7,744 nucleotides of DNA from Flavobacteriales bacterium (GTDB lineage Bacteria > Bacteroidota > Bacteroidia > Flavobacteriales > UBA7430): positions 1-7,744 of the forward strand of contig JANXFM010000112.1 in assembly GCA_024959975.1 (NCBI GenBank), in the 5' to 3' direction. The translations under genes were made by a program, and so were the position numbers. The notes below the pieces were generated by a model. It had not been told where the DNA came from, searched no databases, and saw only the letters and a program-made list of their open reading frames with translations. Positions 1 to 5,687 of the stretch are shown in pieces; the first letter of the stretch is position 1; the number at the start of each line of letters is the position of its first letter.

Positions 1-1
1 G

Positions 2-75
2 CTCCCCCTCTTGGACTCGAACCAAGGACCCTCTGATTAACAGTCAGATGCTCTAACCAACTGAGCTAAGGAGGA
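2..75 (-). tRNA. tRNA-Asn (anticodon GTT)
   Basis: Read on the minus strand this folds as a complete 74-nt cloverleaf. The acceptor stem is TCCTCCT with AGGGGGA (one G-T wobble), the D stem GCTC/GAGC, the anticodon stem TCTGA/TCAGA around loop CTGTTAA, and the T stem CTTGG/CCAAG around loop TTCGAGT. Positions 34-36 of the tRNA read GTT, which decodes AAC/AAU (asparagine). The discriminator base is G. The window begins one base after it, so whether CCA is encoded cannot be seen. The gene follows the 704-residue protein gene on the same strand but has its own promoter-like element. Confidence 0.97.
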
Positions 76-88
76 GTGTTTGAGGTGG

Positions 89-118
89 CAAATATACTAA
101 TCTTAATGATAAGAAAAA
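89..118 (-). promoter_or_regulatory. Promoter of tRNA-Asn (Bacteroidota type)
   Basis: On the minus strand TATATTTG (89-96) matches the Bacteroidota -7 consensus TAnnTTTG perfectly. It ends 13 bases before the mature tRNA 5' end, so transcription would start only a few bases upstream of the tRNA. About 18-22 bases upstream of the element there is a T-run (114-118) where the TTTG/TTG -33 element should lie; it is a weak match. The -7 match is seen directly; its activity is inferred. Confidence 0.6.
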
Positions 119-128
119 GTGAAAACAT

Positions 129-161
129 AAAAAAAAGAACTCCTTTTCCGAAGCCCTTTTT
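129..161 (-). terminator. Probable intrinsic terminator of the 704-residue protein gene
   Basis: On the minus strand, starting 19 bases after the stop codon, AAAAAGGGCTTC pairs with GGAGTTCTTTTT around a GGAAAA loop. This makes a 12-bp stem with three G-T wobbles that runs into eight consecutive T residues. It lies between the secreted-protein gene and the tRNA promoter, where it would separate the two transcripts. The wobbles make the stem moderate rather than strong. Confidence 0.45.
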
Positions 162-180
162 AAATTTATTTGACTGTGAA

Positions 181-2295
181 TTACTTAACAACTTTCTCCA
201 CTATTCCATCATCGTACACATGAAATAAAATTTCTCTTTTAGATAAGTCCGTATTCAAGTTTACGTCCTGACCTAATATGTTCACCACCTTTACTAATCC
301 TCTATCACCCAAGCTCATATCCATATCAGTAACCATAGGGTACATTTCTATGGAGGAAACCCGATTAATAGCATCTACCTTGTAAGAAGAAGAGCCTTCA
401 GCCCATTCTTTAACTTTAAAGTCACGTACTTCATCTGATGACCACACCTTGAAAGACACTTTTTCAGAAACATCTGCACCCTCCTTGAATAAAGTAGTTG
501 CGTCATCACCCCAAACTGTAAGCACTGTTACCGGACTGGAATAAATAGTAGAACCTATGATGTTCCCTGCTTTATCAAACGCAGCAATCTCTGCTCCGTC
601 TTCAGGAAGCATATCCCAGACGGCATCTTCAATAACAACAGTCATATTATTACCTGTAGCAGCAACTTTAGAGAAATGAGATACATTATTTTCAGAAACT
701 TCTACAGAAGACATTCTGTACGACTCATTGTTAGACAAATACTGTAGCTCATCATTATTATTAATATTAACTCGGTAACCCTGCCCCGGAAGTATATCAC
801 CAATACCATTGTATTCAAAATCAGGTAAATATGCATTGCCGTTGTAATCTTTCACAATAACTAGATTACCAGTAGAACTAATTTCTTCGAATACAAGGAC
901 GGCGTCAGCTCCTTCCAAACGTAAATAACCAATCATATTCCAACCGCTCGTTAATTCTATAGGATTTTCCTCCGGCTTCATATATAGACCCTCAATTGTA
1001 ATTTCATTTACATTGGCTAACTTAATTTGATAGCCCTGGCCAACTTGTAAATCCACAATACCATTATAACCCCATTCAGGAATATAAGCCATACCTTCAT
1101 GATCTTTCACAATAATTACATCATCCTCAATAGGACTTAAAATATCAGCTATATTCATATTTTCAGCCAGGAGATTGGTTGAGAATATACTCCAAGCTTC
1201 CGGTAATGAAAGTACTTGTTCATACTCACAAGAACCATCATCCATATTTGCTGCTGAATAATAATTAAGTGCTTCCGGATCTGTACAACCTAAAGTATGA
1301 CCTGCTACACATAACAACAAAGGTGTATCTTCATTCATTATTACCGAAGTCCCTTGGGCAACAAAAGTTAATTGTTCAGTTAAAGAATAAATTTTAGACC
1401 CATCAACTAAGTACAAAGAAATTGTTTCACCAAACAAAGCTCCATTTATATCAGGAGACCACTCACCTATATCATCACCCCAAACAGCTAAAGATTGACT
1501 AGGCATATCAAACACCCTTGAGGATCCAACTACCATTCCATTGGGTCTAACTGCAGCAATATATGCGTCTTCATTTTGAACATTAAGTGAATTCATAAAG
1601 TCTCCTGTCATCATAACAATCATATTAGAACCGGTTACTCCTCCGAAATACTCATATACCGAATCATTACAAAAATATATACAGGAATTATCATCAACCG
1701 TTGCTAAAGCATTGTAATTAGATGCGGTAATATCTGTACAACCTTCAACAGATTGAGAAGAACTATTGCCAAATACTTCTTCAGCTAAAGCTTCAACCGT
1801 CCAATAAGTAAATTCCCCCGATGGTCCCTGACCAATATTAATCACAGTTCTATCCGGACGTATTAAATATATTGTTGGATAGTACGTTAATCTATATGCC
1901 CTGGCGATAAAAGCATCTACAGCATTTGCTAATGGATAATTAATAATTGACGTCCAGTCTCCTACAGAATTTCCACTACCGGATAATGCACTTACATCTG
2001 TACGGATATCAGACTCTACTGCAAGAGTAAATGCAGTATTATTTCCTTCAGGACCATAAGCAGCATTAAAATCTTCAAGCGCTCCCGATTGGGCAAAATT
2101 CCAACATGGACCACACCAAACAGCAAATAAATCTAATAATACAGGTTTGCCTTCATCAAGAATAGAGTAAAGGTTGTGTTCATTACCATCTATGTCTGTA
2201 ATCGTAAAGTCAGGTGCCGTAAAATCGGCCAATGACTGTGAAAATGCAGAAAAGGATAAAAAAATCGCAAAAACTAAGACAACTTTCTTTTTCAT
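181..2295 (-). CDS. Secreted multidomain thioredoxin-like protein with T9SS-type C-terminus
   Basis: A 704-residue protein. Residues 1-20 form a signal peptide (MKKK, hydrophobic core, cleavage probably after SAFSQ). Residues about 25-175 resemble a TlpA/ResA-type thioredoxin domain, with the redox motif WCGPC at 60-64 and a cis-proline-like YYPT ending at P140. Two calcium-binding-like GCTD...DDGSC motifs lie at 185-207 and 336-358. A beta module (about 224-305) recurs at about 550-632, sharing the cores IAA, G-hydrophobic-x-GS and VWGDD. Between them are two tandem units (about 361-436 and 446-520) sharing IVKD-x-x-G-x-AY-[IL]-P, YNGI-x-D and GQGY. The end (about 665-704: VKVVNILGQDV, then FHVYDDGIVEKVVK) resembles a type A T9SS sorting domain. 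The likely role is an extracellular or cell-surface thiol-disulfide protein; the substrate is unknown. Cysteines at 186/205, 337/356 and 209/329 could form structural disulfides. The gene stands alone, with its own promoter and terminator candidates. The ATG start is fixed by the signal peptide. The redox-domain call is firm; the function is not. Confidence 0.9.
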   Translation of the reverse strand: MKKKVVLVFAIFLSFSAFSQSLADFTAPDFTITDIDGNEHNLYSILDEGKPVLLDLFAVWCGPCWNFAQSGALEDFNAAYGPEGNNTAFTLAVESDIRTDVSALSGSGNSVGDWTSIINYPLANAVDAFIARAYRLTYYPTIYLIRPDRTVINIGQGPSGEFTYWTVEALAEEVFGNSSSQSVEGCTDITASNYNALATVDDNSCIYFCNDSVYEYFGGVTGSNMIVMMTGDFMNSLNVQNEDAYIAAVRPNGMVVGSSRVFDMPSQSLAVWGDDIGEWSPDINGALFGETISLYLVDGSKIYSLTEQLTFVAQGTSVIMNEDTPLLLCVAGHTLGCTDPEALNYYSAANMDDGSCEYEQVLSLPEAWSIFSTNLLAENMNIADILSPIEDDVIIVKDHEGMAYIPEWGYNGIVDLQVGQGYQIKLANVNEITIEGLYMKPEENPIELTSGWNMIGYLRLEGADAVLVFEEISSTGNLVIVKDYNGNAYLPDFEYNGIGDILPGQGYRVNINNNDELQYLSNNESYRMSSVEVSENNVSHFSKVAATGNNMTVVIEDAVWDMLPEDGAEIAAFDKAGNIIGSTIYSSPVTVLTVWGDDATTLFKEGADVSEKVSFKVWSSDEVRDFKVKEWAEGSSSYKVDAINRVSSIEMYPMVTDMDMSLGDRGLVKVVNILGQDVNLNTDLSKREILFHVYDDGIVEKVVK

Positions 2296-2343
2296 AGCAT
2301 TTCAAATTAATATTAAACAATGTGTTGAATAATACTTCTTTTA

Positions 2344-2351
2344 CAAATTTA
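2344..2351 (-). promoter_or_regulatory. -7 promoter element of the 704-residue protein gene
   Basis: On the minus strand TAAATTTG is a perfect match to the Bacteroidota TAnnTTTG -7 element. It would give a 5' leader of roughly 40 bases before the ATG at 2295. No clear TTTG is present at the usual 17-19 base spacing upstream (the nearest TTTG is only 10 bases away), so activation by a regulator is possible. Confidence 0.5.
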
Positions 2352-2381
2352 CGTGCTACAACAAAGCAGTCATATAGGTAA

Positions 2382-2404
2382 TGTCACTCATTTATTAGGT
2401 GACA
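2382..2404. promoter_or_regulatory. Inverted repeat TGTCAC-N11-GTGACA, possible operator
   Basis: Two perfect 6-bp half-sites are separated by 11 bases. The nearer edge lies 30 bp upstream of the -7 element of the 704-residue protein gene, centred about 50 bases upstream of its expected transcription start. That is where a dimeric activator would bind. The -33 element there is poor, which fits activator dependence. The symmetry is seen; the regulatory role is inferred. Confidence 0.35.
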
Positions 2405-2506
2405 CAACTCAAGCAGTTGAAATTAAAATGGTTAAAAAAAGGAGGGCAATTAATAAAACGAAGACTTAACAAAAAATACCTACATCAATACCCCAACAAC
2501 ATTTTG

Positions 2507-2563
2507 TTATGTAAAGGCAGAAAGTGATAAAAAATGAAAAAAGAACTTACAACCCCTCTTCAT
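2507..2563 (-). pseudogene. Signal-peptide relic resembling the start of the 704-residue gene
   Basis: The minus-strand ATG at 2563 opens 18 codons, MKRGCKFFFHFLSLSAFT, ending in TAA and then CAA. The end FLSLSAFT parallels FLSFSAFS in the signal peptide of the 704-residue protein (residues 12-19). The bases before the two start codons also match. Next to the ATG, 'tcatagcacttcaa' (plus strand, 2560-2573) differs by one base from 2292-2305. After a 7-base insertion both continue with attaat[ca]tta. The best reading is the decayed 5' end of a paralogous or duplicated gene whose body is gone. Chance is not excluded, because signal peptides are compositionally simple. Confidence 0.4.
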
Positions 2564-2647
2564 AGCACTTCAATTATCAAATTAATCTTAATGCAGAGGA
2601 GTTTTAGTTTATGGGAATAATACACTAATAAAGATAAGAATTTTTTT

Positions 2648-2682
2648 AAAAAACCCCAACAATTGAAGTCTTTTTTCAATCG
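2648..2682 (-). terminator. Weak candidate terminator downstream of arsC
   Basis: On the minus strand CGATTGAA pairs with TTCAATTG (one G-T wobble) around loop AAAAGAC. A TTGGGG spacer and then six T residues follow. It lies about 95 bases after the arsC stop codon. The stem is AT-rich and the T-run is offset by six bases, so the call is tentative. Confidence 0.28.
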
Positions 2683-2777
2683 CTAACAGCTGATTTACAA
2701 TTATTTATAAATTTAAAGGGTTTTATTAAAACAAACGAGCAACTGTCATGTAGAAGTAAGCACCAATCCAGACTAAT

Positions 2778-3182
2778 TCAATCAAAAGTCTGAGCCAAGT
2801 TTTTTGCAAAATCTTCCAACTCTGCTCTCACCCTACGAAATGCAGCGGGTTTTTCGTCTGTGTTTTTCGAAGGATCTTCGAAATTTCGATGAATCGTTTG
2901 TACAGCTTTTGGAAAAACAGGACACGTTTCTTTCGCATGGTCACAAACCGTAACTATTAAATCAAATTCTATATCTAAATACTTATCAATCAAATCTGAT
3001 GTGTGAGTTGATATATCCAGGCCAACTTCATTCATATAGTATATCGCATCCGGATTAATTCCATGGGTTTCAACCCCGGCACTGTACACCACAAATTTAC
3101 CATCAGAAAAATGACGTAACCAAGCCTCTAAAATCTGACTTCTACAAGAATTTCCTGTGCACAAAACAAGTATTTTATTCAT
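2778..3182 (-). CDS. arsC: Arsenate reductase, thioredoxin-coupled (LMW-PTP fold)
   Basis: A cytoplasmic protein of 134 residues, about the usual length for ArsC of the pI258/Bacillus type. It reduces arsenate to arsenite using electrons from thioredoxin. The phosphatase-like P-loop CTGNSCRS starts at C8 (C-x5-R, with C13 and R14). The two further redox cysteines C80 and C87 lie in VCDHAKETCP, and the catalytic Asp-Pro is D103-P104. C8, C80 and C87 keep the spacing of C10, C82 and C89 in the staphylococcal enzyme. The full cysteine triad separates it from ordinary low-molecular-weight tyrosine phosphatases, which lack the C80/C87 pair. It is transcribed divergently from carbonic anhydrase across a 63-bp gap. 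No arsR, arsB or acr3 gene is visible in the window, so it is either a lone detoxification gene or its partners lie elsewhere. The ATG start directly precedes the beta strand that leads into the P-loop. Confidence 0.93.
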   Translation of the reverse strand: MNKILVLCTGNSCRSQILEAWLRHFSDGKFVVYSAGVETHGINPDAIYYMNEVGLDISTHTSDLIDKYLDIEFDLIVTVCDHAKETCPVFPKAVQTIHRNFEDPSKNTDEKPAAFRRVRAELEDFAKNLAQTFD

Positions 3183-3218
3183 CTAAATAACCTTGATTAG
3201 ATTTAAGTAAATTAGTTG

Positions 3219-3230
3219 TGTAAATTTACA
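3219..3230. promoter_or_regulatory. 12-bp perfect palindrome in the arsC/carbonic anhydrase divergent gap
   Basis: TGTAAATTTACA is fully self-complementary. It lies 36 bp upstream of the arsC start and 15 bp upstream of the carbonic anhydrase ATG. Its core TAAATTTA matches the TAnnTTTG -7 element at 7 of 8 bases on both strands, so it could serve as a two-way core promoter, an operator, or both. No clear -33 element is seen on either side. Confidence 0.35.
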
Positions 3231-3245
3231 GCCAATTTGAACATT

Positions 3246-3851
3246 ATGAAAGCGCTGAACAAAGAAGCACAAAATAAAATAAGCCCTCAACAAGCTCTTG
3301 AACTCCTGCTTGAAGGAAATAGACGATTTATAGCCAACCAACCTGCCACTAAAAACTTGACTGAAGAAGTAAAACAAAGTGCCTCAGGACAGTACCCCTT
3401 TGCGACTATACTTAGTTGTATAGACTCAAGGGTTTCTACAGAACTTATCTTTGATCAGGGAATCGGAGACCTGTTTAATGCAAAAGTGGCCGGGAACGCT
3501 ATTAATGAGGATGTCATTGCATCGCTTGAATATGCCTGTCACTTTGCGGGTTCAAAATTACTTTTAGTCTTGGGCCACACAAAATGTGGAGCAATAACTG
3601 CGGCCTGTCAGAATGTAGAATTTGGTAACATCACTTCGCTTTTAAAAAAATTCGAATCCGCTAAATCTAAAGTAGGAAAAATGGATTCTGAAGCAGGATA
3701 TGTAGATGCAGTTGCCAAAGAAAATGTCGTTCAAACCATAGCGAAATTAAAAAGTGAAAGCCCCGCCCTTGCGAAATTAGAAAATGAAGGGAACATCCAA
3801 ATTGTGGGGGCTATGTATGATGTTGCATCGGGTAAGGTTGAACTTATTTAA
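3246..3851 (+). CDS. Beta-class carbonic anhydrase
   Basis: A zinc enzyme that interconverts CO2 and bicarbonate; 201 residues, no signal peptide, so cytoplasmic. The beta-class signature is complete: C58-I-D60-S-R62 (zinc ligand plus the Asp/Arg dyad) and H111-x-x-C114 (the other two protein zinc ligands) in GHTKCGA. The N-terminal segment PQQALELLLEGNRRFI is typical of the family. I chose ATG 3246. A TTG ten codons upstream at 3216 keeps the frame but would put the 3219-3230 palindrome inside the gene, and the extra residues look unlike the family. No Shine-Dalgarno is present, as usual in Bacteroidota. The LuxE-like gene follows after 12 bp, suggesting cotranscription. It may supply bicarbonate for carboxylations or aid pH balance; the specific role is not shown. 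Confidence 0.94.
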   Translation: MKALNKEAQNKISPQQALELLLEGNRRFIANQPATKNLTEEVKQSASGQYPFATILSCIDSRVSTELIFDQGIGDLFNAKVAGNAINEDVIASLEYACHFAGSKLLLVLGHTKCGAITAACQNVEFGNITSLLKKFESAKSKVGKMDSEAGYVDAVAKENVVQTIAKLKSESPALAKLENEGNIQIVGAMYDVASGKVELI

Positions 3852-3863
3852 GTTTTGGATTTA

Positions 3864-4835
3864 ATGAATTGGGAAACAAAGATTTTTCAAAACCATTCTC
3901 CAAGATCATTCGAAGATTTAGCTCTGGGAATTTTCCAATTTCAAGCAGCAAACAATAAGATCTATAAGACGTATCTCAATCACCTAGGTGCAAACCCTGA
4001 CGAGATTAAGCAGTTAGATAACATCCCTTATTTGCCGATTGAACTCTTTAAAAGTCAGGAAGTTATTTGTCAACCCAATAACCGGGAAGTTGTTTATACG
4101 AGTAGTGGAACCGGAGGAGTACAAAGCAAGCATATCGTTCATGATACATCCATCTATGAAAAGAGTTTCACCAAAGGATTTGAACATTTTTATGGCAACA
4201 TAAAAGACTACACGATTCTCGCGCTTCTTCCCTCATATATGGAAAGAACCGGATCATCACTTATTTATATGTGCGAAAAACTTATTCAACGTTCCGGAAA
4301 AGAAGAAAGTGGATTTTACCTCAATGAACATCAGCAACTTTTTGAACTTTTACAGAAGTTAGAAAATCAGCACCGAAAAACCTTACTTATAGGTGTCAGT
4401 TTTGCGTTACTTGACTTTGTAGAACAATACCCCTTACCTCTTCATCACAGCATTGTAATGGAAACAGGTGGGATGAAAGGAAGGCGTAAAGAAATAGTTC
4501 GAGAAAAACTTCATCAAATATTAAACAATGGTTTTGGGCTGCAAAAAATTCATTCCGAATATGGAATGACTGAACTTTTATCACAAGCCTACTCGAAAGG
4601 AAATGGCGTTTTTGAATGTCCGCCATGGATGAAAGTTACTTGCAGGGATGCAAACGATCCTTTATCCAAAAACAAAAAAAGTGGGGGCTTAAATATTATC
4701 GATTTAGCAAACATTTATTCCTGCTCGTTTATAGCGAGCCAGGACTTAGGGAAAGTACACGCAAACAATACCTTCGAAATATTGGGAAGGTTTGACTCCG
4801 GAGATGTAAGAGGCTGTAATTTGATGATTCAATAA
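3864..4835 (+). CDS. LuxE-like acyl-protein synthetase / acyl transferase (ANL-type adenylating enzyme)
   Basis: A 323-residue cytoplasmic protein of the LuxE/PaaK-like branch of adenylate-forming enzymes. Family members activate a carboxylic acid with ATP and pass the acyl group to a protein or thiol acceptor. Visible motifs are the phosphate-binding SSGTGG (80-85), METGGMKGRRKE (199-210), SEYGMTEL (231-238, the ANL A5-like motif) and LGRFDSGDVRG (308-318) close to the C-terminus. No large mobile C-terminal subdomain with a catalytic lysine follows, as expected for LuxE-type enzymes. I chose ATG 3864 over an in-frame TTG at 3855. It follows carbonic anhydrase by 12 bp. No LuxC, LuxD or luciferase genes are nearby, so bioluminescence is not implied and the substrate is unknown. 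The last 12 codons and about 45 bp of downstream DNA occur again in degenerate form immediately downstream. Confidence 0.85.
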   Translation: MNWETKIFQNHSPRSFEDLALGIFQFQAANNKIYKTYLNHLGANPDEIKQLDNIPYLPIELFKSQEVICQPNNREVVYTSSGTGGVQSKHIVHDTSIYEKSFTKGFEHFYGNIKDYTILALLPSYMERTGSSLIYMCEKLIQRSGKEESGFYLNEHQQLFELLQKLENQHRKTLLIGVSFALLDFVEQYPLPLHHSIVMETGGMKGRRKEIVREKLHQILNNGFGLQKIHSEYGMTELLSQAYSKGNGVFECPPWMKVTCRDANDPLSKNKKSGGLNIIDLANIYSCSFIASQDLGKVHANNTFEILGRFDSGDVRGCNLMIQ

Positions 4836-4968
4836 ATATTCTAAAATCTAATAATGGCACAATATCTGCTAACAAACAATACTTTAAAAATGCCGGAAAT
4901 GTTAAAGATTATAATTTAATGGTTCAATAAACAATCTAATAATCAGGCAATATCTACCAACGAACAAT
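4798..4968 (+). repeat. Degenerate tandem duplication of the luxE-like gene tail
   Basis: Unit A (4798-4880) covers the last 12 codons of the LuxE-like gene, its stop codon and 45 bp beyond. Unit B (4893-4968) repeats it at an offset of about 95 bp. Over the first 39 bases, from ccgga to ttcaataaa, 31 match. After a gap of a few bases both share aatctaataat, caatatct and a final [ag]aacaat. Seven of the eight substitutions in the coding part are transitions and six make unit B more AT-rich, as expected of a copy freed from coding constraint. Confidence 0.8.
4889..4930 (+). pseudogene. Relic copy of the LuxE-like C-terminal tail
   Basis: Read from 4889 the duplicated unit gives NAGNVKDYNLMVQ and then TAA, against DSGDVRGCNLMIQ and TAA at the true gene end. 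Six of the last 12 residues are identical and four more are conservative. There is no start codon or domain in front of it, and its frame differs from the parent gene. It is a gene-end fragment, not a functional gene. Confidence 0.65.
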
Positions 4969-4982
4969 CCGTTTTTACATCT

Positions 4983-5675
4983 ATGAAAATTTTTTACTGG
5001 CTCTACTCCTATATTTTAGGATACTCCATCTCTATATACAAAAGCGAACTAAATGGTACACTTGAAGTGTGGCGCATTAATGGACGTAAGGTTTTAAATA
5101 GTGAAAATGCGAATTACTCTTTCGATAGTTTACATCGCATCTTTCAAAAATCTTTTCGCAAATCTAAAATTCAACATCAAAATATAGACAAGGCGCTTAT
5201 TCTGGGATTTGGTGTAGGAAGCGTAGCCACCATCCTTCAAGATGAAATGAATTTAAATTGTGAAATTACGGGAATAGAATACGACCCGGTAATCAATGAA
5301 ATAGGTGCTAAATATTTTAAAACGGAACGATTTAAAAACACAAATATCATCCAAATCGATGCGCTGAAATTTGTAGAAAATTGTCAAGATAAATTTCAAC
5401 TCATTGCCATCGATTTATTTAATGACTTAGAGGTTCCGGAACAATTTATGAAAGTATCTTTCTTGAGAAAAGTCTTAAAACTTTTAGAATCGAATGGAGA
5501 GTTATTCTTCAATTGTATTGCATATAATAAGGTCTCTACAGAACGATTGCAGAACTTTATTTCTACTTTAGATGAAATGAACCTCAACTACGACTTACAG
5601 GTCTATTACGAATATAATTATGTGCTGAACATAAAAAACACTCCGATATACAAGACTTTAAATAAATCTGCTTAA
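4983..5675 (+). CDS. Spermidine synthase-like / class I SAM-dependent methyltransferase-fold protein
   Basis: A 230-residue, probably cytoplasmic protein. An N-terminal beta segment (LEVWRINGRKVLNSENANYSF, about 27-47) precedes a Rossmann-type nucleotide-binding domain. That domain has motif I ALILGFGVGS (71-80, GxGxG), acidic GIEYDP (97-102), QIDALKF (124-130) and LIAIDLF (140-146). This order is that of SpeE-like proteins: N-terminal beta region, then the SAM-type fold. The GGGxG and catalytic-Asp signatures of true polyamine aminopropyltransferases are not clear. It may therefore be a methyltransferase or a non-canonical homologue, and no substrate can be assigned. It lies on the same strand as carbonic anhydrase and the LuxE-like gene but 147 bp after the latter, with the duplicated tail between. 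I find no clear promoter there, so cotranscription is possible but not shown. Its 3' end converges on tyrS with 12 bp between the stop codons. Confidence 0.75.
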   Translation: MKIFYWLYSYILGYSISIYKSELNGTLEVWRINGRKVLNSENANYSFDSLHRIFQKSFRKSKIQHQNIDKALILGFGVGSVATILQDEMNLNCEITGIEYDPVINEIGAKYFKTERFKNTNIIQIDALKFVENCQDKFQLIAIDLFNDLEVPEQFMKVSFLRKVLKLLESNGELFFNCIAYNKVSTERLQNFISTLDEMNLNYDLQVYYEYNYVLNIKNTPIYKTLNKSA

Positions 5676-5687
5676 GATAAAATCCCC

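Larger units (their letters stand above)
2296..2777. other. 482-bp intergenic gap without an intact gene
   Basis: Very AT-rich spacer between the 704-residue protein gene and arsC. It holds the secreted-protein promoter (2344-2351), an inverted repeat (2382-2404), a signal-peptide-like relic (2507-2563) and a weak hairpin (2660-2682). I see no RNA gene or credible small ORF in the remaining stretches, notably 2405-2506 and 2683-2777. Confidence 0.7.

Noticed and set aside
2428..2469. Plus-strand 13-codon frame after aaaatg
   Set aside because: It is short, basic and AT-rich, with no support as a gene.
3216..3245. TTG start extending carbonic anhydrase by ten residues
   Set aside because: The ATG at 3246 gives a normal family N-terminus. 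The extension would consume the divergent promoter region and its palindrome.
3855..3863. TTG start for the LuxE-like gene three codons upstream
   Set aside because: The ATG at 3864 is available and leaves a normal short spacer after carbonic anhydrase. The three extra residues add nothing recognisable.
4396..4626. Minus-strand frame inside the LuxE-like gene
   Set aside because: It is a shadow of the conserved adenylating-enzyme frame and has no recognisable protein features.
4820..4930. Open frame running from the luxE-like end through unit B, as a frameshift-made C-terminal extension
   Set aside because: There is no slippery site or start codon. The unit is explained better by segmental duplication, and the intervening residues do not resemble the protein.
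5676..5687. Bidirectional terminator between the converging SpeE-like and tyrS genes
   Set aside because: Only a 4-bp stem (TAAG/CTTA) can be drawn and there is no T-run in the 12-bp gap.
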